Shown here: piece by piece, positions 7,971 through 14,167 of the stretch
Layout: every line of letters begins with the position of its first letter
Numbering within the stretch: the stretch's first letter is position 1
The notes under the pieces: model-generated
Seen by the model: the letters and a program-made list of their open reading frames with translations, nothing else
Database searches by the model: none
Told to the model about the DNA's origin: nothing
Translations under genes and position numbers: made by a program
Source of the DNA: a virus
Virus record (IMG/VR): IMGVR_UViG_3300044627_000932
Span: 1-33,642 of that record
Direction: 5' to 3' (one strand)
Length of the DNA stretch: 33,642 nucleotides

Positions 7971-8110
7971 TTTTTGGCGCAGCAGTTCCCTTGTATCATG
8001 GCTAAATAGTACCTACCATATCTTGATATAAATACAATTGGTCTAGCAGTTATCCCCCCTTTAATAAACAAACAATAATCTCAGGAGAGCTAGCTATACT
8101 TTAGTCTGAT

Positions 8111-8148
8111 TGCTTATGCTTATATAAGCATATAAGCATATATAAGCA
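8111..8148. repeat. Five 7-bp iterons TGCTTAT/ATAAGCA
   Basis: Two copies of TGCTTAT (8111-8117 and 8117-8123) are followed by three of the complement ATAAGCA (8124-8130, 8132-8138, 8142-8148). The second and third form a 14-bp palindrome. Direct copies are spaced 8 and 10 bp. This is likely a multi-site protein-binding array. Confidence 0.7.
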
Positions 8149-8208
8149 TATATACTTAAATATACTAATAAGATTATATATAGGTATATATATATAGGTA
8201 TATATAAT

Positions 8209-8252
8209 GTCCAAATTTTGGACTACCCCTGTTCAATTTTTGGACTACCCCC
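8209..8252. repeat. Two tandem 22-bp repeats with internal dyad
   Basis: Two adjacent 22-bp units (8209-8230 and 8231-8252) share TTTTGGACTACCCC and match at about 18 positions. The left half of the first unit is a perfect 7-bp dyad around one T (GTCCAAA-T-TTTGGAC); in the second unit the left arm is degenerate. The array ends in a C7 tract that abuts the stop codon of the winged-helix gene. Iteron-like. Confidence 0.7.
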
Positions 8253-8253
8253 C

Positions 8254-8649
8254 CTAAATAATATTGATAACGTTAGCTGATTTAGATGTATGCTTTTTAG
8301 TAGATTTCTTTTTAATACCTACCTTAATAAACTTACGGAACTGATTATTACGCTTAATAGACTCCTGGCGTTTTGATTTATCCAATGTGTAAGTTGATGT
8401 CTGTTCTAAATGGGTCTTAAATCTTGCAACGTACCCCAAATTTTGCAAGCGATCCAAATACTTGATGATTGTACCCCTAGACTTAATCCCTGTACGTTCT
8501 TGTAGGTATTTAAGCGATACCCTAATACCTCTTGGAGCATGCTCAAACGACTTTAAGATAACGTAGATAATCTTCTCATGGGAATTGAGTTCAAAAGAAT
8601 CTAATATATCTTTAGTTATCTTCTCAAATTTAATTGTTATCGGTTTCAT
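8254..8649 (-). CDS. Winged-helix replication-type protein (putative)
   Basis: 131 residues. Residues about 20-90 form a winged helix-turn-helix (LNSHEKIIYVILKSF, then YLQERTGIKSRGTIIKYL as the HTH, then NLGYVARF as the wing), similar to the N-terminal DNA-binding domain of phage replication initiators and HTH_36 proteins. The C-terminal 40 residues are lysine-rich and probably bind DNA nonspecifically. It overlaps the DnaA-domain gene by 4 nt (ATGA), so the pair is co-translated, and it ends exactly at the iterons. A role as the origin-binding partner is inferred from position. Confidence 0.65.
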   Translation of the reverse strand: MKPITIKFEKITKDILDSFELNSHEKIIYVILKSFEHAPRGIRVSLKYLQERTGIKSRGTIIKYLDRLQNLGYVARFKTHLEQTSTYTLDKSKRQESIKRNNQFRKFIKVGIKKKSTKKHTSKSANVINII

Positions 8650-9161
8650 TTCTGTACTTTAAAATCGGCTTCAAGTTCTAATTTTAATTTACTAAAACTA
8701 TTCCATATCTCAAAGTAAGGAAACCACAGTCCATTTTTTTGGGCTTTGCAACTAATATGATGAATGATTGTAGTGTGGTCTCTGCCTGCCAAAATTTCCC
8801 CAATGTTATGCAACGAATAAGGAGTTAGTTCTTTTAATAAATTTATAGCAACACTTCTTGCAATAACTAAATGCCTATCCCTTTTATCTGACAACATTAA
8901 ATTAATATCAACCCCAAAATGATTTGCACTTCTGTAAAGAATAGCATCTATGATTGGACTAACTTTTGTTATCTTAACATTGCGCTTCCTAGAAAAATCC
9001 ATAGCTTTGTAATTGCCAATGTGCTGCAATGCCAAACGATAACCTGTTTTAAATCCTGCTTTAAAAAAATTAGAATCAGATGCATCTAACTTCTGATACA
9101 TAGTAGGTTGGATTAAACTTCTAATTTCCTTACGCCATACATTTTCTGGTTTTGGTCTCAT
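8646..9161 (-). CDS. Phage DnaA domain IV (origin-binding) protein
   Basis: 171 residues. Residues about 66-140 match the DnaA C-terminal DNA-binding domain: the basic-loop pattern DKRDRHLVIARSVAINLLKE (92-111), then SLHNIGEILAGRDHTTIIHH with the diagnostic RDHTT (127-131) that reads the DnaA box. The first 60 residues do not resemble DnaA domain I, and no AAA+ ATPase (Walker) motif exists, so this is domain IV alone with a new N-terminus. It could bind origin boxes, compete with host DnaA or recruit the host replisome. It is coupled to the winged-helix gene. A TTATCCCCA box lies at its own start. Confidence 0.85.
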   Translation of the reverse strand: MRPKPENVWRKEIRSLIQPTMYQKLDASDSNFFKAGFKTGYRLALQHIGNYKAMDFSRKRNVKITKVSPIIDAILYRSANHFGVDINLMLSDKRDRHLVIARSVAINLLKELTPYSLHNIGEILAGRDHTTIIHHISCKAQKNGLWFPYFEIWNSFSKLKLELEADFKVQK

Positions 9162-9165
9162 TGTT

Positions 9166-9174
9166 TTATCCCCA
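9166..9174. promoter_or_regulatory. DnaA-box-like site upstream of the DnaA-domain gene
   Basis: TTATCCCCA differs from the consensus DnaA box TTATCCACA at one position. It lies 5 nt upstream of the start codon of the DnaA-domain gene. A second, weaker copy TTATCCCCC is in the candidate origin (8050-8058). It may mediate autoregulation; a 9-mer with one mismatch can also occur by chance. Confidence 0.35.
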
Positions 9175-9182
9175 TCGTTAAG

Positions 9183-9350
9183 TTAAAACTTTCTTTTCTT
9201 CATGTAAAAATCTTGATTTTTTTGTCTCTGCTTTCTTATCACAGCTTCCTTTAAACATCTTATACAATAATCCTTGCCGTCAAATTCAACCTCTGCCTGG
9301 AATACACAATCACAGCATAATGGAAACTCATTGTTTTTATTTTCCATCAT
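9183..9350 (-). CDS. Zinc-ribbon microprotein (55 aa)
   Basis: Fifty-five residues (54 if the second of two adjacent ATGs is used). Cysteine pairs CCDC (C12/C15) and CIRC (C29/C32) give a CxxC-13-CxxC zinc knuckle, followed by a basic helix with many Lys, Arg and Gln. The start overlaps the stop of the upstream 81-aa gene (ATGA), and it precedes the DnaA-domain gene. Unknown function; probably a small nucleic-acid or protein adaptor. Confidence 0.68.
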   Translation of the reverse strand: MMENKNNEFPLCCDCVFQAEVEFDGKDYCIRCLKEAVIRKQRQKNQDFYMKKRKF

Positions 9351-9592
9351 TTTAAATACTCACTAATAATTTCTGAAGATAATAGTTTAATAATCTTTCT
9401 GTATTCTTCTGTGTCTAATAAATCATACACAGCTAAACGCTGTATCAATGTAAGTTCATCTACTTTAAATTTAAAAACTTCTAAGTTAATCAGCTTCTCT
9501 CTCAATGCTTTAGTAGCAACAGGATCAATCCTTGCCATGTCCAATGCTTCATTGAGCGTCATTTTAAACTGCTTTTCTTGTTTCACAGGCAT
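9347..9592 (-). CDS. Hypothetical helical protein (81 aa)
   Basis: 81 residues, mostly helical, no cysteines or membrane segment; MTLNEALDMARIDP begins the more conserved-looking part. The start at 9592 overlaps the upstream gene by 29 nt; an internal ATG at 9562, 1 nt after the upstream stop, would give 71 residues and no overlap and is equally likely. I recognise no family. Confidence 0.6.
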   Translation of the reverse strand: MPVKQEKQFKMTLNEALDMARIDPVATKALREKLINLEVFKFKVDELTLIQRLAVYDLLDTEEYRKIIKLLSSEIISEYLK

Positions 9593-9776
9593 ATAATAAT
9601 ACTTCTTGGTTTCTAAAAAATGTTCCTTGTTGTTTATTACCTTTGTAATTTCTAACTGTTCTTGAATAAGTTAAGTTATCAAACAACCTATCGCATTGAT
9701 AAGCAGAGTTATCATTATAAAAATCAAACGTCATAATGTTTCCGTTCATCAATAAAATAGTTAAAACTAATTTCAT
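9564..9776 (-). CDS. Small exported or membrane-anchored protein (70 aa)
   Basis: 70 residues. MKLVLTILLMNGNIMTF is a short hydrophobic N-terminus that could act as a weak signal or anchor; the rest is polar with two cysteines (C28, C65), possibly a disulfide. Its ATG overlaps the stop of the preceding membrane microprotein (ATGA). No family recognised. Confidence 0.55.
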   Translation of the reverse strand: MKLVLTILLMNGNIMTFDFYNDNSAYQCDRLFDNLTYSRTVRNYKGNKQQGTFFRNQEVLLYACETRKAV

Positions 9777-9940
9777 CCTAATATCAAAATCAAAATAAGA
9801 ATAAAAACAATTGAGATAAACTTTAGTCTTGTTTTATTAAGACGCTTATCTTCAGCATACGTTTTTTTCTCATTAATTTTTTGCATATTAAAATCAGATA
9901 TAATTTTGTGTTGTTGTTTATAATAAGCGTTTATGTCCAT
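9773..9940 (-). CDS. Tail-anchored membrane microprotein (55 aa)
   Basis: Fifty-five residues: a charged, helical N-terminus of about 40 residues (MDINAYYKQQHKIISDFN ...) followed by a C-terminal run of Ile/Leu/Phe (residues about 41-54, FISIVFILILILIL). It would sit as a C-terminally anchored membrane protein with a cytoplasmic helix. The stop overlaps the next start. Unknown function. Confidence 0.58.
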   Translation of the reverse strand: MDINAYYKQQHKIISDFNMQKINEKKTYAEDKRLNKTRLKFISIVFILILILILG

Positions 9941-9946
9941 AAGAGT

Positions 9947-10021
9947 CTATAAAAATATTACAACAAACAAACAGAATGAAATGATTGCTGTGTATAATAT
10001 TACTTTGTTTGTAAGTGTCAT
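9947..10021 (-). CDS. Membrane microprotein (24 aa)
   Basis: Twenty-four residues, one hydrophobic helix after MTLTNK. The start lies 1 nt after the stop of the methyltransferase-like gene and the stop 6 nt before the next gene, so it fills the operon gap neatly. Too short for certainty, but the tight spacing on both sides supports translation. Confidence 0.4.
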   Translation of the reverse strand: MTLTNKVILYTAIISFCLFVVIFL

Positions 10022-10022
10022 G

Positions 10023-10628
10023 TTATTTATTTGCTTCATAAAAAGCATTAGCAAATCCTTGAGGTGTCATTGATCTAACCTTTGCTCTTTCGTTGGGTTT
10101 CATTGCAAAACTTTTGTAATGAATTTCTGACATTCGTTTTCCATTTATAGTGATAAACTTTGGTTCAACTGGATTTTTAATTGGAATATTAAACTCACCC
10201 CATAAACAAGTTTTTTTTGTGTAAGGATCTCCATAATCACAAGGGTTAAATATATGTTTTGGCTTCCCAACATAATGAACTAATCTTCCAACTGGATTTT
10301 CCATTACCCAAAATTTTGGTTTATGTGCAAAGACAATTCTGAAAACAGAATCAATAATTGATAACCCTTCTTGTAATGGTTTTAATCCTTTGTCTTTCCA
10401 CCATCTAGCACCACTACCTGCAAAATGAGTACAAGGTGGAGCTGCAAGTATTCCATAAATTTGTTCTTTAAATTTTTTTAACATTCTAATATCACCATCA
10501 AAATTCACCCCCCCCCCCACAGTATTCCATTCATTGTAATCTATGATACGAACATCATAACCATTATCTTTATAAGGTTTAGACCATGAACCTGTGCCGC
10601 CGCATAAATCTAAAATAATTTTTTTCAT
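10023..10628 (-). CDS. Cytosine-C5-methyltransferase-like protein with G11 tract
   Basis: 201 residues. Motif I (SAM binding) is LDLCGGTGSWS (residues 6-16), motif IV is the catalytic AAPPCTHF (Pro-Pro-Cys) and motif VI is ENPVGRL (ENP instead of the usual ENV). This is the compact phage form of C5 cytosine methyltransferase; the target-recognition part is short, so whether it modifies DNA and at which site cannot be read. Codons for residues 37-41 (Val-Gly-Gly-Gly-Val) form an 11-G tract. One G lost gives TGA at once; one G gained gives TGA three codons later. It overlaps the upstream 85-aa gene by 4 nt. Confidence 0.78.
   Translation of the reverse strand: MKKIILDLCGGTGSWSKPYKDNGYDVRIIDYNEWNTVGGGVNFDGDIRMLKKFKEQIYGILAAPPCTHFAGSGARWWKDKGLKPLQEGLSIIDSVFRIVFAHKPKFWVMENPVGRLVHYVGKPKHIFNPCDYGDPYTKKTCLWGEFNIPIKNPVEPKFITINGKRMSEIHYKSFAMKPNERAKVRSMTPQGFANAFYEANK
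10508..10518 (-). repeat. G11 homopolymer tract inside the methyltransferase-like gene
   Basis: Eleven C on plus, eleven G on the coding strand, in DNA that is very AT-rich. The tract lies between motifs I and IV, early in the protein, where indels abolish the catalytic part. This is the classical layout of a slipped-strand phase-variation tract; a sequencing miscount is the alternative. Confidence 0.85.
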
Positions 10629-10882
10629 ATTACTGTAATTGATTTGATTGCAGCTGTCGGAATTGCGACTACGTCAGCGTAATCTATGGAGTGATCCTTG
10701 TTATAACTCCAAGAACTAAATATCTTTACTGTGTTTCTACTTTTAGAAAATAAAAAACCAACTGAAACACACTCAGCTAAAGTATGATTTAAAACTTCTG
10801 CTTCTGTTAACCAAGCGCCGTCAGCATTACAAATATCCATCCAACAAATCTCTACTCTTTGGTAATTAAATTTTTTATCCAT
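10625..10882 (-). CDS. Conserved small phage protein (85 aa)
   Basis: 85 residues. The pattern AECVSVGFLFSKSRNTVKIF followed by an aspartate-rich stretch and VVAIPTAAIKSI is common in small conserved phage proteins that I have seen only as hypothetical. No signal peptide. It overlaps both neighbours by a few bases (ATGA type), so it is part of the leftward operon. Confidence 0.65.
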   Translation of the reverse strand: MDKKFNYQRVEICWMDICNADGAWLTEAEVLNHTLAECVSVGFLFSKSRNTVKIFSSWSYNKDHSIDYADVVAIPTAAIKSITVI

Positions 10883-11372
10883 TGAAAATATTTTCTATTG
10901 AAATTAAGTTTGCCATTGGTACAGAATAAACTTTGGGTCTATCAGTATAACCAAAGTCAGTTAAGTATTCTTTATTACCAATAACATCGCTTGAGTTAAC
11001 ATAACCAACCACCTCAAATATTGGACAACGATCAATGACTAATATGTATGTTTCATTTGCAGAACTATCTTGTCTTATGATTAAAAAGTTTTCATTCTTA
11101 GGTATCTGGCAACGAACCTGAACTCTTTGATTATTAAAATATAAATCAGCACCCCTAAAATTATTAACATGATAATTAAAATGTACTTTTAAAACTTTTG
11201 CAACAGCAAGTTCAGCAAGTGTACCTGACATAGACTTTGCAACCTTGTCGCCAAAGCTACCTTTATAACTATGACCCCAATTAATATTCTGTCTCATGCT
11301 TTCAGTAATGCGAAGCAACGCTGTATAACCAGCTGCAAGTATTTCGTATTCGTCTAATTTAATTTGAATCAT
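10875..11372 (-). CDS. Possible degenerate PD-(D/E)XK-fold protein
   Basis: 165 residues. The order of elements recalls the PD-(D/E)XK fold: an early helix SGTLAELAVAKVLK with Glu, then RGADLYFNNQRVQVRC, where GADL gives the acid and V-Q-V-R stands where (D/E)-x-K would be. With Gln and Arg replacing the catalytic acid and lysine, it may be inactive or a binding protein. It is the first gene of the leftward operon after the divergent promoter region. The fold assignment is weak. Confidence 0.55.
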   Translation of the reverse strand: MIQIKLDEYEILAAGYTALLRITESMRQNINWGHSYKGSFGDKVAKSMSGTLAELAVAKVLKVHFNYHVNNFRGADLYFNNQRVQVRCQIPKNENFLIIRQDSSANETYILVIDRCPIFEVVGYVNSSDVIGNKEYLTDFGYTDRPKVYSVPMANLISIENIFNG

Positions 11373-11546
11373 TGTGATTCGTTTTATTAATTCTATTTGT
11401 TTTGACTGTCAATAATTTATCAACACAAACAACTCTAGGTTTTATATATAATTATATGCTATTGAATTATATATCTTATTTGTTGTGTATAAATTAATTG
11501 ATTATAGTATTGCAATAAAGTGTAAATAGTAATACTGATTCGGAAC
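11373..11546. promoter_or_regulatory. Divergent promoter/operator region
   Basis: 174 nt between the leftward replication operon and the rightward recombination operon. Leftward: TTGACA (minus, 11412-11407), inside a perfect dyad TTGAC-T-GTCAA (11402-11412), and CGAATCAC just before the start codon. Rightward: AT-rich sequence ending TTGCAATAAAGTG ... TAATACTGATTCGGAAC before the 11547 ATG. In the middle is a perfect 10-bp inverted repeat, ATATATAATT (11444-11453) and AATTATATAT (11465-11474). Rightward -35/-10 elements are not clear. Confidence 0.55.
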
Positions 11547-12431
11547 ATGAACGATCTTAGAATTACTGATCCAGCTTATAAAGCATTTGGTTTAGAATAC
11601 GCTAGTGTCTCACAAAATAAATTACCAGAAGATAAAAGATTTTTTAATTATATAGTTCTTACTCCACAAGAAAGAATGAACATGCCTAAGCGTTCTCACT
11701 TTACTATGGGAAACATTGTTCATAACGCAGTTCAAAAAATTCTTTGCAAAAAAGAAACATTAAAAGATGTTATCTTTAATAAAGAGAAATCATTATTCAA
11801 ATCATTAAAAGCAGAAAAACCAATAGACGAAAAAGATAAAGCCAAAAGATATTACATGGCTAAGAATTTTAAATTAACATTAAAGCAATTTCAAACAGCA
11901 ATAGAGAGTCTGCCAAAACAAGATTGGAATTTTGAAACTGAGTATGCAACATGGATAGATGGAATAGGAACTTACTTCAAAATGTTTATAGATTTAGAGG
12001 GGCAAGATTACATTGTAGATTTAAAAAATATATTTGGTTCAGTAATTAAAACTAAAAAAGGTTATTCATATACTAAGAGAGCAGTACCTCAACAACCCTT
12101 CCATAGCGATTGTATGCAAATGGCAGCTTATAGTTTTGCAACAGGCGGTAAGAAACCTGTGCTTATTTATTCTAATCACTTTGAACATAAAGTATTTAGC
12201 GAAAACAATTGTGATGATTTAAAACCTGAGAACTTAAAACATTATTTAGATGAGTTGGTTATGTATCAACAAATATGGGAACAGAAATTAAAGTTAGCCA
12301 ATGGAGATCCTTATGCTTTAGCTAGACTTATTAAACCAGATTTTTCAGACATAAGAAAAAAGCAAGACTTCTTTTGGAATGATGTACCTGAAGAATATAT
12401 AACTAGATTTTTAAATTATTATAAAAAATGA
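11547..12431 (+). CDS. PD-(D/E)XK exonuclease (RecE/Cas4-like)
   Basis: 294 residues. Nuclease motifs in order: MGNIVHNAV (G-x-x-x-H, H59), FETEYATWIDG (about 129-139), FKMFIDLEGQDYIVDLKN with D149 and D158-x-K160 as the metal site, and the late QMAAY (Q191...Y195) typical of RecB/Cas4/lambda-exonuclease families. It resects DNA ends so that an annealing protein can pair them. It is the first gene of the rightward operon that also carries the annealing candidate. The start has no strong ribosome site. Confidence 0.85.
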   Translation: MNDLRITDPAYKAFGLEYASVSQNKLPEDKRFFNYIVLTPQERMNMPKRSHFTMGNIVHNAVQKILCKKETLKDVIFNKEKSLFKSLKAEKPIDEKDKAKRYYMAKNFKLTLKQFQTAIESLPKQDWNFETEYATWIDGIGTYFKMFIDLEGQDYIVDLKNIFGSVIKTKKGYSYTKRAVPQQPFHSDCMQMAAYSFATGGKKPVLIYSNHFEHKVFSENNCDDLKPENLKHYLDELVMYQQIWEQKLKLANGDPYALARLIKPDFSDIRKKQDFFWNDVPEEYITRFLNYYKK

Positions 12432-12514
12432 ACAGCAATAGATTTGAAATATTTATTATAGCTATGCTTGCATTGGTTGCAGTTGAAACTATTAGACACT
12501 TATTTGGGATATGA
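12428..12514 (+). CDS. Membrane microprotein (28 aa)
   Basis: Twenty-eight residues with one hydrophobic helix (about 7-20: EIFIIAMLALVAVE) and a short polar end. The ATG overlaps the exonuclease stop (ATGA) and the stop overlaps the next possible ATG at 12511 (ATGA), a double coupling that supports translation. Function unknown. Confidence 0.5.
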   Translation: MNSNRFEIFIIAMLALVAVETIRHLFGI

Positions 12515-12543
12515 AAACGATTAACAATAACAAAGGAGAAAAA

Positions 12544-13182
12544 ATGGAGAGCATAAACCTGATAGATGCTATCAAGGAATTTAGTGAAAACACCAAAGAC
12601 AGTTTCATTAATATTCAAGGTAGAAAATATCTTAAAGTAGTTGATAGACTAAACTTTGTAAGACAGAAGTTTGGGGAGAGACTATGCGTTAAGACAACAA
12701 CAACATACCCAGATGGTATGGCAATGTTTCAAACGGAAATCTTTTTAGATGGAAAGTTAATTGGAACTGGACACTCTAAACAAACAGTAAAGAAAGATAA
12801 AGAATTTGAGAAGATAGAATCAGTATCTATTGGTAGAGCTTTAGGTATATCAGGATTTGCTGGATCAGAACTAGCAACCTTTGAAGAGATGAATGATTTT
12901 GTTAAATCAAATCCAATACAAAATTTTAGTAACACTTATGTCCAATCTAAGTCTCAATCTACAGATGAATCTAGAGACGACATAATTACTAAGATACAAG
13001 ATGCAGAAAAATTTTCAACAACACCTGGAATATTAGAAAAGAACTTGCAACAAATTTGGTCGCAGTATTCTGAGAAGCTAGGTTTTATGCAAGTTGAAGA
13101 TCAAGACTTCTACAATGCAATACTACAAGCTAGAAAAAAAGCAGAACAAACAGTTAGAACAAGGAGTAACAATGGCAGATAA
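12544..13182 (+). CDS. Rad52/ERF-like single-strand annealing protein (candidate)
   Basis: 212 residues from the ATG at 12544, chosen because AAAGGAG lies 5 nt upstream; an in-frame ATG at 12511 would add 11 residues and is possible through coupling. The N-terminal domain (1-130) has YLKVVDRLNFVRQKFGERL, then a beta-rich part and EKIESVSIGRALGISGFAGS, a pattern (S-x-G-R-A-L-G-x-x-G) like that of ERF/Rad52-type annealing proteins. The C-terminal third is low-complexity and helical. Position beside the exonuclease supports a two-gene recombination system. Confidence 0.6.
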   Translation: MESINLIDAIKEFSENTKDSFINIQGRKYLKVVDRLNFVRQKFGERLCVKTTTTYPDGMAMFQTEIFLDGKLIGTGHSKQTVKKDKEFEKIESVSIGRALGISGFAGSELATFEEMNDFVKSNPIQNFSNTYVQSKSQSTDESRDDIITKIQDAEKFSTTPGILEKNLQQIWSQYSEKLGFMQVEDQDFYNAILQARKKAEQTVRTRSNNGR

Positions 13183-13393
13183 CAAATATGATAATACACT
13201 TTCTCTATGGAAAAATGCAAAGCGTAGAGAAGGTAAGCAAGACCCTCAATACACAGGCAGCGGAATGATTGAAGGAAAAAAATGGTCTATCTCTGGTTGG
13301 ATTAACACAGCTAAGAAGAATGAGAAAGCACCGGACATTTCTATTAAAGTGAATCCGTTTAAAGAGTCAACAAAAGATAAGATGCCGTTTTAA
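13172..13393 (+). CDS. Small DUF736-like/ssDNA-binding-type protein
   Basis: 73 residues. The start at 13172 is fixed by AAGGAG 5 nt upstream; it overlaps the previous gene by 11 nt. SLWKNAKRREGKQDPQYTGS and KKWSISGWINTAKK recall the small phage family with pattern LWKN-x-K...P-x-x-x-G...G...W-x-x-x-W-x-x (DUF736-like), thought of as OB-fold or ssDNA-associated. A role beside the annealing protein is plausible; family match from memory. Confidence 0.5.
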   Translation: MADNKYDNTLSLWKNAKRREGKQDPQYTGSGMIEGKKWSISGWINTAKKNEKAPDISIKVNPFKESTKDKMPF

Positions 13394-13396
13394 TTT

Positions 13397-13696
13397 ATGA
13401 GCGATAATATTAATCCAGAACATTATAAGAATAAATCTATAGAGACTATTCATGCTATCTGCTCTCAGTTAACTGAGGTAGAAATGATTGGTTATCTTAG
13501 AGCTTCTATAATGAAATACATTATGCGTTTCGGCACAAAGAATGGACTTACATTAGAGAAGTCAATTGAAGATGCTAAGAAATGCAAATGGTTTATGGAT
13601 CAATTATTATTAGAATTAGAGTCTATTAAGAAATCAGGTAGTGATTCTTATAAACATTCTAACGTTCATAGTTTATTTCCAAAGGATAAAAAATGA
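13397..13696 (+). CDS. DUF3310 family protein
   Basis: 99 residues. NPEHYKN near the start, then LTEVEMIGYLRASIMKYIMRFGTKNG and AKKCKWFMDQLLLEL match DUF3310 (pattern NP-x-HY...ETID..L-x-x-x-x-x-x-G-[YF]-L-x-x-x-x-x-KY-x-x-R...KA-x-W), sometimes annotated as SaV-like nucleotide-kinase-type. Function in phage unproven. It overlaps the next gene by 4 nt. Confidence 0.8.
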   Translation: MSDNINPEHYKNKSIETIHAICSQLTEVEMIGYLRASIMKYIMRFGTKNGLTLEKSIEDAKKCKWFMDQLLLELESIKKSGSDSYKHSNVHSLFPKDKK

Positions 13697-13989
13697 ATAA
13701 AAAGAATGGCAAAGACTATATCTTCTTAAGTAAAGTCAAGGCGGATGTATTAAACTACATAGCTAACTTTGTTAAAGAGAAAAATTATTCTCCCACTTTA
13801 ATAGAGATTGGCAATCGCTTTGGCTTTACTAGAAGTAGATCCAATGCAATCGTAAATGATTTGGCTAGAGCTAATCTATTATCTAAGGATGTAAGATACC
13901 CTCAAAGAAAGATTAAGTTAAGTCATCAACAACTAACGAAGATAACTTCTTTGAAGGTTAATGAAATATATCCGGTAAATGAAATTTGA
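13693..13989 (+). CDS. LexA-type winged-helix DNA-binding protein
   Basis: 98 residues. Residues about 15-65 follow the LexA N-terminal domain: VLNYIANFVKEKNYSPTLIE (pattern VL-x-x-I-x-x-F-x-x-x-x-x-YSPT), then IGNRFGFTRSRSNAIVNDLARANLL as helix-turn-helix. No LexA protease domain follows, so it is a stand-alone DNA binder. It could be the regulator acting on the dyads of the divergent promoter. It overlaps DUF3310 by 4 nt (ATGA). Confidence 0.7.
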   Translation: MNKKNGKDYIFLSKVKADVLNYIANFVKEKNYSPTLIEIGNRFGFTRSRSNAIVNDLARANLLSKDVRYPQRKIKLSHQQLTKITSLKVNEIYPVNEI

Positions 13990-14167
13990 AAAAACATATT
14001 TTTACGAATTCAATGCAAAGTTTAAAGAGATTTTTGATGATGTGGAAGTTGCTGCAAAGTCAGAAAAACCTAGTGAATTAAAAAGCATGGACATTACGAA
14101 CATACGCTTTTTAAGATCTAGTATTAAACAAGTAAAGGAAAAAGAAAAAGATGGAAAAAATCCATGA
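13979..14167 (+). CDS. Hypothetical protein (62 aa)
   Basis: Sixty-two residues, charged, helical, overlapping the end of the winged-helix gene by 11 nt and the next gene by 17 nt. No family, cysteines or membrane segment. Supported mainly by operon packing. Confidence 0.5.
   Translation: MKFEKTYFYEFNAKFKEIFDDVEVAAKSEKPSELKSMDITNIRFLRSSIKQVKEKEKDGKNP

Larger units (their letters stand above)
7971..8253. other. Candidate replication origin: iterons, AT-rich repeats, dyads
   Basis: A 283-nt gene-free stretch next to the winged-helix and DnaA-domain genes. In order on plus: dyad ATATC-TT-GATAT (8018-8029); DnaA-box-like TTATCCCCC (8050-8058); AGCTAGCT palindrome near 8093; five copies of ATAAGCA or its complement (8111-8148); very AT-rich TATA repeats with two TATATAGGTATATA copies (about 8177-8207); two tandem 22-bp repeats (8209-8252), the first carrying a perfect dyad GTCCAAA-T-TTTGGAC. 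This combination of iterons, an unwinding-prone segment and an adjacent DnaA-like gene is what a theta-type origin looks like. Function is inference. Confidence 0.55.

Noticed and set aside
8101-8252. CRISPR-like reading of the short repeats.
   Set aside because: Repeats are 7 and 22 bp, contiguous or nearly so, with no unique spacers; they fit iterons.
12511-12543. Earlier ATG for the annealing protein.
   Set aside because: Possible by ATGA coupling, but AAAGGAG sits at ideal distance before 12544 and not before 12511; kept only as an alternative.
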